Origin: Hemibagrus wyckioides
Lineage: Eukaryota > Chordata > Actinopteri > Siluriformes > Bagridae
DNA: 64,000 bases
Reading direction: 5' to 3'
Assembly (NCBI RefSeq): GCF_019097595.1
Contig: NC_080731.1
Coordinates: 19,874,866-19,938,865 of the forward strand
The position numbers and the translations under genes were made by a program. The stretch's first letter is position 1; each line of letters starts with the position of its first letter. The notes beneath the pieces were generated by a model. That model searched no databases. It was not told the DNA's origin and worked only from the letters and a program-made list of their open reading frames with translations. Below are positions 34,978 to 45,888 of this stretch, one piece after another.

Positions 34978-35455
34978 ATTTTAATACTTTGCTGTAAACA
35001 TTGTCCCTAATGTGAGGCATGGTGGTGGTAGCATTATGTTGTTATGTATAACCTATATAAGACCTCTTTATTACCCATATCCCTATAAATAAGCAAAAAC
35101 AAAAACCCAACAAATATAACATACACACCGTTAAACCTGGTGAAATATACATAAGAAATATTTACAATATAGACACTGGTTTCTATGTACAAAAATACAA
35201 ATTACATACAGAGGCCAAGAATTCTAAAGAGAAGGGACAGATGGAGTTCAGTGTCAGGAAAAGTAAAGTTTAAAACCAGAATCACATCAACAGAACAACA
35301 GAATGAAGTCTGGAGCACAAAACACTACACAGAGCAGAGCTGGACACCAACTTCCTTCCAGCTGAAATACTGCTGCCTGTTGATATCATCAACATGTAAT
35401 AGAGGGTAAACAGAGGCAAAGAGGCAAAAAAAACTCTAAAATAAACTTAGTGTGT
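34978..35455 (-). repeat. Orphan class I 3'-flank copy
   Basis: From GCTGTAAACATTGTCCCTAA, sequence is nearly identical to 22610-22700 and, from ~35085, to 22985-23390, the 3' flank of gene B. It stops at a (GT)n tract exactly where gene B's last exon should begin, and is then joined to unrelated DNA. The coding exons of this class I copy are gone. Confidence 0.85.
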
Positions 35456-35492
35456 GTGTGTGTGTGTGTGTTTGCTCCCCTAAATTCCTCAC

Positions 35493-35581
35493 CTGCAAAA
35501 ACACGTTGAAGTCATGAGAGCTGAGCTTGAACATGTCCCGGTCTACATCATCCATAGCGTACTGCAGGGTGAGACCTCCCT
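35493..35581 (-). CDS. Exon-like segment of unidentified gene
   Basis: On the minus strand, 89 nt lie between a good acceptor (GCTCTGTTTCAG) and a strong donor (TTGCAG|GTGAGG). They read without stops after two leading bases: GGLTLQYAMDDVDRDMFKLS and on through SHDFNVFLQ. The damaged duplicate is at 29940-30135. I do not recognise the protein. Duplicated together with the exon-like segment at 37626-37807, but their phases do not allow direct joining. Confidence 0.4.
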
Positions 35582-35744
35582 CTGAAACAGAGCTTTTCTT
35601 TGTTTACAGCCAGACATGAAGAAGATGGCAGCATGGTCTGTCAAATAAATATAACTACTTTTAAAATAACTGATAAAAACACAATAATATTATTTTCTGT
35701 AACTTTTATAGTCAGTTAATAACAATTCACTTAAACATTACTTA

Positions 35745-36030
35745 ATATCTTTCTCTCTCTCTCTCTGTCTTTCTCTCTCTATACATCCCACTCCCGAGCT
35801 CCCAGTGTTCTGAGTTTCCAGTGTGACCACTGGCTTTACCCCTGGTCAGAGTCTGGTCGCTTTTTTGGTGCTGTGGATGGATCTGTGTGGTCAGCCTGTG
35901 ACCAGGGGACAGCCGTGGACACAGTCTAGAGACACAGAGACTATCACACTGTCACAGATCTGCCCTTACATCTGTCAGCTTGCGACAGCAGGGAATTAGT
36001 GTCTATAATGAACTCTGAACTGTACAAAAC

Positions 36031-36063
<33 letters not shown>

Positions 36064-36545
36064 TTCACCTGTGTGAACAGACTCACAATATATTGTTCAC
36101 TACTTATTGCACTACTTATTGCATTACTACCACTGCTATTGCATTTTTGCACTAATACATATTGTCAGCCTGCTATATATATATGTTACAATCATATATG
36201 TTATAAGATACCTGTTTTTTTTTCCAATTTCTCAAGGTTGCACATCATTTCATTTTATTTCACTTCATTGCACATGTTCTTTATCGGTGCTACATGTCCT
36301 GTCTTGTGTTGTTGTTTTGTTTTTTGTATTACTGTTTTTGCCTTGTCTTTGCTCTGTTTGCACCTAGTTACACACTTTGCACTTTACGTGGCTTGGACAA
36401 ACTTCTGTCCTAGCTCTGTGTTGTTGTTTCTGTGTTTGTAATTTTATGTTGTATGTTTATGTAGCACCAGGGTCCTGGAGAAACGTTGTTTCATTTCACT
36501 ATGTGCTGCGTCAGATATATGTGGTTGAAATGACAATAATGAGGA
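35745..36545 (+). mobile_element. LINE 3'-end-like repeat, copy 2
   Basis: Similar to 30598-31089 but longer, without the Tc1 and SINE insertions. It ends with CACCAGGGTCCTGGAGAAAC and ATATGTGGTTGAAATGACAA, a 3' terminus widely shared by fish L2-like LINEs. No reverse transcriptase is present. Confidence 0.6.
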
Positions 36546-36690
36546 TGGGTTCTGTTCTGAGCCTGGTTCCTCTCAAGGTTTCTTCCTCTTCAAGGTTTCT
36601 TCCCCTTGCCACAATCGCCACAGGCTTGCTCATGTAATCTTATATATTCTGTGCTTTTATTGTGAAAGAGCTGTAATAAAGGATCAGCTG
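36546..36690. repeat. Dispersed fish repeat fragment
   Basis: GGGTTCTGTTCTGAGCCTGG through TTGCCACAATCGCCACAGGC is a word string common in fish repeats (recognition from memory). It leads into the flank of the G-rich minisatellite (GATCAGCTGATGACACTGTG, also at 16885). Confidence 0.5.
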
Positions 36691-36741
36691 ATGACACTGT
36701 GCTTGTTGTTTATTGTTTGTAGGTACAGAAGGTGAGTTGAG

Positions 36742-37215
36742 GTGGAAATGTGGAGAGGGATGGAGGTTGGGGTGGAGGGTGGAGAGGGATGGAGGTTGGG
36801 GTGGAGGGTGGAGAGGGATGGAGGTTGGGGTGGAGGGTGGAGAGAGATGGAGGTTGGGGTGGAGGGTGGAGAGGGATGGAGGTTGGGGTGGAGGGTGGAG
36901 AGGGATGGAGGTTGGGGTGGAGGGTGGAGAGGGATGGAGGTTGGGGTGGAAATGTGGAGAAGGATGGAGGTTGAGGTGGAGGGTGTAGAGGGATGGAGGT
37001 TGGGGTGGAGGGTGGAGAGGGATGGAGGTTGGGGTGGAGGGTGGAGAGAGATGGAGGTTGGGGTGGAGGGTGGAGAGGGATGGAGGTTGGGGTGGAGGGT
37101 GGAGAGGGATGGAGGTTGGGGTGAGGGATGGAGGTTGGGGTGGAGGGTGTAGAGGGATGGAGGTTGGGGTGGAGGGTGGAGAGGGATGGAGGTTGGGGTG
37201 GAGGGTGGAGGCTCA
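36742..37215. repeat. G-rich 29-bp minisatellite, second array
   Basis: About 16 units of the same 29-bp type as at 16925-17595, flanked on the left by the same TACAGAAGGTGAGTTGAGGT sequence. Units here are more homogeneous. Long Trp/Gly and Pro/Ser frames are artefacts. Confidence 0.95.
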
Positions 37216-37625
37216 GATAAGATGAAAATGATTGTACTGAGTGGAGACGCTTCAGACTGACTCCTGTTTCTGTCTCCATCAACACAACACCTCCATTTTA
37301 CTGCACAAACTCATCAACAACCCTGACGCTACTGCTCCAGCTTTCATTAAGGTTCATTAGTAACATGTCCATCAATCACTTTAATTATCACCAGTGAAAG
37401 CTATAAACCCTCTGAAGTGACTGAATTTTATATCATGAACTCAGTAATAAAATCTGCCCACTGACAGAGCAACTCCCACAGCCACCGAGAACTCTGATTC
37501 CCAGAACACACTGCAGTCTACAAACACAGACGTCCTGAACTACAAGAGAGGAGAGGGGAGGACTTATAGGGTGTGTCCATCTGGATGGCTTTCTGGAAGA
37601 GTTATCTTACTAGTGCACCTTGTAC

Positions 37626-37807
37626 CTTAAACCCTAGGAGATCTGATAGCTTTTTCCTTTTAGCTGTGAGAGTTGGAATATGGTTCTGGTCGTTTGTTGA
37701 CTGTGTCTGAGACTGAAGTTCTGTGGTTTCATTTTCTACTTCCTTTGTGACATTGACAGTGTACTGTTGACAGAACTGCTTTATTATCTTACCAAAGTCC
37801 ACCACTG
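37626..37807 (-). CDS. Exon-like segment of unidentified gene (60 codons)
   Basis: Minus strand, 182 nt between acceptor TGTCCTTACAG and donor TTTAAG|GTACAA, open throughout after two leading bases. It starts VVDFGKIIKQFCQQYTVNVT, is rich in Thr/Gln/Glu in the middle, and ends with a basic KRKKLSDLLGFK. The shortened copy at 32193-32426 lacks the second half. The product is not recognised; a transposase-derived protein is possible. Confidence 0.4.
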
Positions 37808-38164
37808 CTGTAAGGACACAAAAACACCTTTTTCTTCTGTAAAATTGTCCAGAAAACAGTGAAAGTGTCTCTAAAATGCAGGTGATGTAATTAAAGCTGT
37901 GTTAAAATGCCACTATGTACTATTTGGTTTAACAGAGCATAAAACTATTGTACATGAAACTGAGCAGTGGTCTGAAAGGTCAACAGGGCTAATAAACCAG
38001 CTTTTAATAATCTTTAAATGATGCTTAAAATCATAAAACCTGTCCAGACCTGCTAGTGACATGAAACTGCAGCAGACATGAGCCCGTATTGTTTCTGAGT
38101 TTTATTGAACTTCTGTTTTTCAGCTGTGTGAAGGAGCTGTTTGTGAGAGGGCATGCGGGGCTTT

Positions 38165-38730
38165 ACACTCAAAAAAAATAACATGCTAGATTTACTGACA
38201 AATAGAGTGCATCATTTTTGCAAGTCCCTTTTCAAGTCATCCTTTTTAAGGATTTTAACTAAAAACCTTTAGTAGGCGATGCTTAAATATTTGAATATCC
38301 TAGCAAATGTTTCTGCTGACATCTATTGGTTGGTGCAATATAATATTATAAGTAGTTTTTACTAATAAATTTAAACTATTTTCACATAATGTTTTGTTTA
38401 ATCCACTAAGCTAATATTTACTGGTAATTTTAAGTTCTTTAATCTCAAAATAGCTAGCTATTAATCTATAGCTAACTATTAAGTTGTATATTACATTGAG
38501 TGGAAGAAACAACTAAAATATTAAAATTTCCACCTTACACCAACAAATATACATCTTTGAAATCTAGATTACTGAAGAACAGTAAAGATTCTGTAACAAC
38601 AGTTTGCTTGTGTTTGTGTTTATATTTCTATGCATCTTTGAATTGTGCTCAATGTCTTCTTCATCTACTGTCATCTAATGTCCTGAAACAAAACAGTCAA
38701 TTAATAATTGTTCAATTGTACAACAGGTTT
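38165..38730. other. Intergenic, nothing recognised
   Basis: AT-rich unique DNA between the duplicated class I-flank block and the MVK/MMAB-type promoter duplication. No convincing gene on either strand. Confidence 0.5.
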
Positions 38731-39420
38731 GTTTACAGTATATTTCCATATTTATGACAGTGTAAGTACCAAATGTAAACTTTTTCCAAACGATTTGTTG
38801 TTCAGTGAAAGCAGTTCATCTGTGGCTTAATATAAAATATTTACCATTTATATAAATGTTTGTGTCTGATGATTTCCTCCTCTATCCCTGAGTATGGGTA
38901 AAATAAAATGAGTATCTAATTACACAGTATGGCTTTTGATGAAATCTAATTTTAAAATTACAAATAAATAAATAAAAATAAATAAATAATAATAACAAAT
39001 GCCTCTTTTGTTCAGTTCATCTCTAAACTGTTCCACAATTACAGCAATAAATATTATTATAATATATATGTTTATTAAAGAAGTTACTAATGTGTGAATC
39101 TCTGCAAATGGTAGAGAAAAATCCGTTCTGTTTATTTCAGAATATTAATCAGGAGTCTGAAGTTAAAATCTGAGCAACAGACGACGCTGAGCCGCATCCG
39201 GGTTTTTCTTATGCAGTTACAATCAGCGTCCACAAGAGGGCGCCAAGCTATCATACGGCTAGAAACACGCTCCAAATGGCGACCAGGACACTGCACACTA
39301 TCTAGGCGTCCTAGTTAGAACACTAAAATGTAGATTGTAACGAAACCAACAGACTCAGCTACGGGTAGCAGGAAGGCCAAACGTGTTTAGTGCAGAATTT
39401 CCCGATTCGTGAACGCCTGT
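38731..39420. repeat. MVK/MMAB intergenic duplication, left copy
   Basis: Collinear with 60665-61230: GTTTACAGTATATTTCCATA, GATGATTTCCTCCTCTATCC, GCCGCATCCGGGTTTTTCTT and CACAAGAGGGCGCCAAGCTA occur in the same order. In the right copy this DNA separates the MVK first exon from MMAB exon 1; here no MVK exon is found on its left and no MMAB exons 1-4 on its right. Confidence 0.85.
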
Positions 39421-39526
39421 TTTGTCCGAGTTTATTTTTTATTGGAGCGGTTCACGTTATCAAGATAAATAACTTCACAAATAATAAATTAAAAATAAAC
39501 AGATTCCGTTATTAATTTCTCTTCAC

Positions 39527-40175
39527 ATTTCAGTAGAAAATGGCGCCGGTCCAGTTCCCCGGGCGTTAAAAATCTAGCGCAGTTACTAAAACTCGCCTTA
39601 CTGTCCGAGACACTGTGTAAAGAAGAAATTGAGAATAAACGATTGGTTTCTGATTTACTGTTAATGTCACACTTAGTATGAAAATCTGGAGTCGCTCACT
39701 GTTTCACATACAGGATTATTTTTGCGATTTGGAACACATCCAAAATGGCGGCCTGGATGCTAACACACTATCTAGGGGTTCTAGTTGAAGAGCAGTCTCT
39801 CAGATTAGAACAGAACCGGAAGTAACATGCTCCGCCCACTCACCTACGGGTTTCTTCCCTTCTTAATAATTTGCGAAATTTTATTCTGTACAGTGTTACA
39901 CCACATGTGTAGGTAGATTTTTTGTTTAAAAATGTAAAAAAAATCTCAGTTAACAGAACAGTAAGACACTTTTTTTCGAAAACGTTATAAAATTTTTATT
40001 CATTTTTCAGTAGAAAATTGGACCGGTGCAGTTACACAGTTTGACCACAAGATGGAGAGAAAAGCGTTACCGTTACTAACACATAGTTTACATGACAACG
40101 TCATTGTGTGTAAAAGAGAATATTCCGAATAAACATTTGGTCGCTAATTCGGTGTTAATGGATCCGTTAGTAGGA
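39527..40175. repeat. Degenerate ~475-bp tandem duplication
   Basis: TTTCAGTAGAAAATGGCGCC (39531 on) and TTTCAGTAGAAAATTGGACC (40006 on) start two diverged copies that continue in parallel, with GAATAAACGATTGG/GAATAAACATTTGG and TTAATG-containing sequence. It lies between the promoter-like block and MMAB exon 5; no exon was found. Confidence 0.65.
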
Positions 40176-40403
40176 AGGTCTTGACAATACACAAATGTAA
40201 AGAACAAAGTATATTTATTTCAGTTCTGCTGTAACAACTAGAGTAATCTAGCATGTTATATTTTCACAACAGTAAGGTGTGTGTGAGTGTTAAGTATCAC
40301 AGTATATCACACACACATATATAATTCAGTGTGTTGGATGTGTAGGACCACCATAAAGAACACTGAGTGTCTCTGACTGCAGCTTTGTCTTTTCCTTCTC
40401 CAG

Positions 40404-43400
40404 ATCCAGTGTGTGCTGCAGGACGTGGGCTCTAACATGGCCACTCCTCGCTCATCAGCCCGAGAGAGCCACATAAGTGTGTGTTCATTATGCAGAGTGT
40501 GTGTGTGAGAGACAGAGAGAGGAAGAGAAATGAGCAGGTGGAGTAGTGACAGTATGTACAGTGTGTTATTTTCAGTGTTTTTCCTTCTACACCAGAGAAG
40601 ACGCAGTTCAGCAGTGAGACTGTAGCAGAGCTGGAGAGATGGATTGATTCCTACACAGATGAGCTTCCTCCTCTCACACACTTCATCCTCCCTGTAAGCT
40701 TCCTCCTCTCACACACTTCATCCTCCCTGTAAGCTTCCTCCTCTCACACACTTCATCCTGTCTGTAAGCTTCCTCCTCTCACACACTTCATCCTCCCTGT
40801 AAGCTTCCTCCTCTCACACACTTCATCCTGTCTGTAAGCTTCCTCCTCTCACACACTTCATCCTCCCTGTAAGCTTCCTCCTCTCACACACTTCATCCTG
40901 TCTGTAAGCTTCCTCCTCTCACACACTTCATCCTGTCTGTAAGCTTCCTCCTCTCACACACTTCATCCTGTCTGTAAGCTTCCTCCTCTCACACACTTCA
41001 TCCTCCCTGTAAGCTTCCTCCTCTTAAACACTTCATCCTCCCTGTAAGCTTCCTCCTCTCACACACTTCATCCTCCCTGTAAGCTTCCTCCTCTTAAACA
41101 CTTCATCCTCCCTGTAAGCTTCCTCCTCTTACACACTTCATCCTGTCTGTAAGCTTCCTCCTCTCACACACTTCATCCTGTCTGTAAGCTTCCTCCTCTC
41201 ACACACTTCATCCTGTCTGTAAGCTTCCTCCTCTTACACACTTCATCCTCCCTGTAAGCTTCCTCCTCTTACACACTTCATCCTGTCTGTAAGCTTCCTC
41301 CTCTCACACACTTCATCCTGTCTGTAAGCTTCCTCCTCTCACACACTTCATCCTGTCTGTAAGCTTCCTCCTCTTACACACTTCATCCTGTCTGTAAGCT
41401 TCCTCCTCTCACACACTTCATCCTCCCTGTAAGCTTCCTCCTCTCACACACTTCATCCTCCCTGTAAGCTTCCTCCTCTCACACACTTCATCCTCCCTGT
41501 AAGCTTCCTCCTCTCACACACTTCATCCTGTCTGTAAGCTTCCTCCTCTCACACACTTCATCCTCCCTGTAAGCTTCCTCCTCTCACACACTTCATCCTG
41601 TCTGTAAGCTTCCTCCTCTCACACACTTCATCCTGTCTGTAAGCTTCCTCCTCTCACACACTTCATCCTGTCTGTAAGCTTCCTCCTCTCACACACTTCA
41701 TCCTCCCTGTAAGCTTCCTCCTCTCACACACTTCATCCTGTCTGTAAGCTTCCTCCTCTCACACACTTCATCCTGTCTGTAAGCTTCCTCCTCTCACACA
41801 CTTCATCCTCCCTGTAAGCTTCCTCCTCTCACACACTTCATCCTGTCTGTAAGCTTCCTCCTCTCACACACTTCATCCTCCCTGTAAGCTTCCTCCTCTC
41901 ACACACTTCATCCTGTCTGTAAGCTTCCTCCTCTCACACACTTCATCCTGTCTGTAAGCTTCCTCCTCTCACACACTTCATCCTGTCTGTAAGCTTCCTC
42001 CTCTCACACACTTCATCCTGTCTGTAAGCTTCCTCCTCTCACACACTTCATCCTGTCTGTAAGCTTCCTCCTCTCACACACTTCATCCTGTCTGTAAGCT
42101 TCCTCCTCTCACACACTTCATCCTGTCTGTAAGCTTCCTCCTCTCACACACTTCATCCTGTCTGTAAGCTTCCTCCTCTCACACACTTCATCCTGTCTGT
42201 AAGCTTCCTCCTCTCACACACTTCATCCTGTCTGTAAGCTTCCTCCTCTCACACACTTCATCCTGTCTGTAAGCTTCCTCCTCTCACACACTTCATCCTG
42301 TCTGTAAGCTTCCTCCTCTCACACACTTCATCCTCCCTGTAAGCTTCCTCCTCTCACACACTTCATCCTCCCTGTAAGCTTCCTCCTCTCACACACCTCA
42401 TCCTCCCTGTAAGCTTCCTCCTCTCACACACTTCATCCTCCCTGTAAGCTTCCTCCTCTCACACACTTCATCCTCCCTGTAAGCTTCCTCCTCTCACACA
42501 CCTCATCCTCCCTGTAGGCTTCCTCCTCTCACACACCTCATCCTCCCTGTAAGCTTCCTCCTCTCACACACTTCATCCTCCCTGTAAGCTTCCTCCTCTC
42601 ACACACTTCATCCTGTCTGTAAGCTTCCTCCTCTTAAACACTTCATCCTGTCTGTAGGCTTCCTCCTCTCACACACTTCATCCTGTCTGTAAGCTTCCTC
42701 CTCTCACACACTTCATCCTCCCTGTAAGCTTCCTCCTCTCACACACTTCATCCTCCCTGTAAGCTTCCTCCTCTCACACACTTCATCCTCCCTGTAAGCT
42801 TCCTCCTCTCACACACTTCATCCTCCCTGTAAGCTTCCTCCTCTCACACACTTCATCCTCCCTGTAAGCTTCCTCCTCTCACACACTTCATCCTGTCTGT
42901 AGGCTTCCTCCTCTCACACACTTCATCCTGTCTGTAAGCTTCCTCCTCTCACACACTTCATCCTGTCTGTAAGCTTCCTCCTCTCACACACTTCATCCTG
43001 TCTGTAAGCTTCCTCCTCTCACACACTTCATCCTGTCTGTAAGCTTCCTCCTCTTACACACTTCATCTGATAGTAAATGTTCTTGTACTTTGGATAAAGA
43101 AACTCTTTAAAGCTGGACTGTATTCTCACCTGTGTGACTCTGGGTTCTTCTCTCATCCTCTCACTGTGGATTATGTTCTACAGTCTGGGGGGAAAAGCAG
43201 TGCTGCCCTGCATGTGGCCAGAGCTGTGTGTCGCCGGGCCGAGCGCTGGTCAGTCTCACTCACACACACACACACACACAGTAGATCTGCACTAATGTTT
43301 TATCTCATTATGAGCTGATCGTTGGTTCACACATGTCACTTCCTGTCTCTCTCTGCAGCGTGGCTCCTATAGTGCGTTCAGGCGAGGCCGATCCTGACGT

Positions 43401-43615
43401 CAGTAAATATCTCAACAGGTAAAAGAGTTTGTTCAGAATCTTCCTTTAACACAGATTTAAAACAAACAGAGATGCTGAAGCTTTAAGTGTCACTTCTTTA
43501 CCTGCTCTGATGTGCTGCTTGTTGACGCAGGTTGAGTGATTACCTGTTCACACTGGCCAGATACACAGCCATGAAAGAAGGAAACACAGAGAGGATCTAC
43601 AAGAGACCTGAATGA
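40404..43615 (+). CDS. mmab: MMAB C-terminal half (exons 5-9), left copy
   Basis: Cob(I)alamin adenosyltransferase, the mitochondrial enzyme that adds the 5'-deoxyadenosyl group from ATP to cobalamin for methylmalonyl-CoA mutase. Exons: 40404-40476 ([20 protein letters not shown]), 40596-40693 ([20 protein letters not shown]), 43184-43248 ([20 protein letters not shown]), 43359-43418 ([13 protein letters not shown]), 43531-43615 ([19 protein letters not shown], stop TGA). All junctions are GT-AG and phases match (1, 0, 2, 2); 126 residues, about half of the usual protein. The SGGK and RRAER active-site segments are intact and AATAAA lies at 43633-43638. Exons 1-4 are not seen upstream, so this is either a 5'-truncated copy or part of a rearranged gene. 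The 2.5 kb intron is almost entirely a tandem repeat of its own 5' splice junction. Confidence 0.88.
40663..43068. repeat. 35-bp minisatellite made of an exon-intron junction
   Basis: About 69 tandem units. The first lies in MMAB coding sequence (CTTCCTCCTCTCACACACTT, CATCCTCCCT) and ends at the real donor CCT|GTAAGC; each later unit repeats exon end plus donor. Two main unit types end CCCTGTAAG or TCTGTAAG. Minor variants have CTCTTACACA, CTCTTAAACA, GTAGGC or CACCTCATCC. Thus nearly every unit carries a consensus-like 5' splice site. Confidence 0.97.
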
Positions 43616-43694
43616 ACTTCTTCAACATCAGAAATAAACTTTCTTTTCTGAAAACTGTGAGATTTCTCCAGTATATTTATCTAAATCACTTATT

Positions 43695-45888
43695 TTGACC
43701 TGGTGTTGAAAACGTCTCCTGATTCAGCTGATGGTGTTAATTCCACTGCATCACTTCATTACACTCCAACACTGACACTAGGTGGCGCTTTAACACTGGA
43801 TTTGAATGACACTGAATGATGTGCATGTTTACTGGATGATCTCTGACACTAAAATAAGACTAATAAAGTTTTGTATTTAACTGATTTAAACTGTTCAACA
43901 CAAACCCAGAATCCAGTCACACGTCACAGGAGAAAATACTAAAAAGTATCAGAAGAGTTATCAGAGTGAATTGTTTAGAATTATACATCTATTTTAAAAT
44001 CACAGATATTCCACATGCAGTGTAGTGTTAAAAAATTAAACTTGAGATTCACAGATTTACTGTAGCCACTAAACTGTCAGAAAAATGAAAGTCAGAATAA
44101 ACAGTACACACCCGTGTGATCAACTGATTACGTTCCTGCTGCTGAAAATACACTGGCTTGAGTCTAAAGGTGAATGATCTTTTCTGTTGCAGCCCGATGA
44201 ACATTTTTACTGTAAAACTGAAACCCGATGAAATGTAGAAACAGTTCATAAACAAAAGTGGTTCACATCCTAAAGCAGACGATTTACATATAACGGAGAG
44301 TTTTGTACAGGAATTAAATCATAATAATAAGAATAATATATAAACCACTACATTCTTTCCTTGATACATCACACTTAGAAAAGTGTCAAATGTAAAATAA
44401 TTTCCACGTGTTTACATATACTAATTATGGGTTATGTCTTTTTCATGGCACGTGCCTGGGCTTTGACCTATGCGGTGTAATTTGACTGGCATTTATTGAT
44501 TTCCAGCAAAATAAAATTAGGTAAAATAAAATAAACCTCTTGCATGGTCAAGGTCAGTGTTGGACCTAGATTTGTGTGAAAACACACTGGTTACAGAACA
44601 CACTGTATACAGTGAAATAAAATTCTAGAATATATGTCTAATTATATGTATAATTGATTAGAAACACACTTAGCTGCCCTTGCTGCCCTCCCCATGGGAA
44701 CTCCACAACTATTACTACCCCAACTACAGTAACTCAAATTGGGTGTTTATGGGCAACAGTCGGGATCAGGAGTAGCACTGGCCAGGGATCAAAATCAACA
44801 TAACAGTTACATCACAGTTACAAAATGTCAGCATATAATGTTTGAAAATACAGAGCTCAGAAAAGGCCTTCAGAAGTTGGTATTAATTTTCATTTGGCAA
44901 CGTTTAGATTTTAAAACTGTAAAGAGTAAATATAATATTGTACTGTATATTTAAAAAAAACCCTTCAAAATAAGTTTATAATATGAAAATGTCCATGTGA
45001 AAATGGCATTCATGTGGAGAGATTAAGAGGGTGGAGGATCAGATAACATGAATATGAAAATGATTCTGTGGAATGGAGACGTTTCAGATTGAACACAAAC
45101 CATCGACTTTACTGCATTAACCCATAACCAACCATAGCACATCTCTACACTAGGTTGCCATGTACCATACACCAGCAAAATTTATTTCAATTTCTCTCAG
45201 ACTGGTTGGTAAACTAATTGAATTATTGCTTACTTAATTAACACTGACACTAGGTGGCGCTTTAACACTGAACTACATGCATGTTCACAGTAAGAACATT
45301 TTCAAGCTGCATTCTGATCTCTGATACTAAAATAAGACTTAACCTTATGACTAAACCTCTCTGTCTGTAGGATTTTACTGAGATTATGTTTGTTTTGTGT
45401 ATATCTTTCCTGGTTAAAGTTTTGTAAGAGACCGATTTAAACTTTTCACCACAAACACAAACCCAGAATCCAGCAACATGTCACCCAGAATGGACCAGTG
45501 AACTGGATTACAGGGGCCAGGATCAGGGGCCCAAGCAGTCAGAACCTGTGTGTAAAGTCACCTTTAACTACAGAGTCAAAGGGTTTAAACGTCTTCCTGA
45601 ATAACTGAAAACATTTTCTACACAATAATGTGTTTATGAAAATGTTTTCATTTTGTGATGTGTCTCATAATCCGTCCTGAAAAATGACAGAAACACTGAA
45701 ACTGAACAAATCAGAGGGAAGTGTTAGAATCCGAGTTTATACATATATATTCAATTCACAGCATACACACACAGATTAGTGTTTACTGAAACTTTAAGAA
45801 TGTAAGACATCTTTAACATCCAATAAACACAGAGTTACAGAGAATAATTTACAGAGTTACAGGTTAGAAATGTCTTCACTAGATACAC
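43695..45888. other. MMAB 3' flank with local duplications; no gene
   Basis: 43695-43810 is the dispersed 116-bp repeat (also 19552). 44080-44290 resembles 62640-62850 of the right MMAB copy. 44995-45130 resembles the class I-flank block at 37200-37330. 45240-45480 partly repeats 43770-43930. No convincing coding exon or RNA gene in the rest. Confidence 0.6.
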
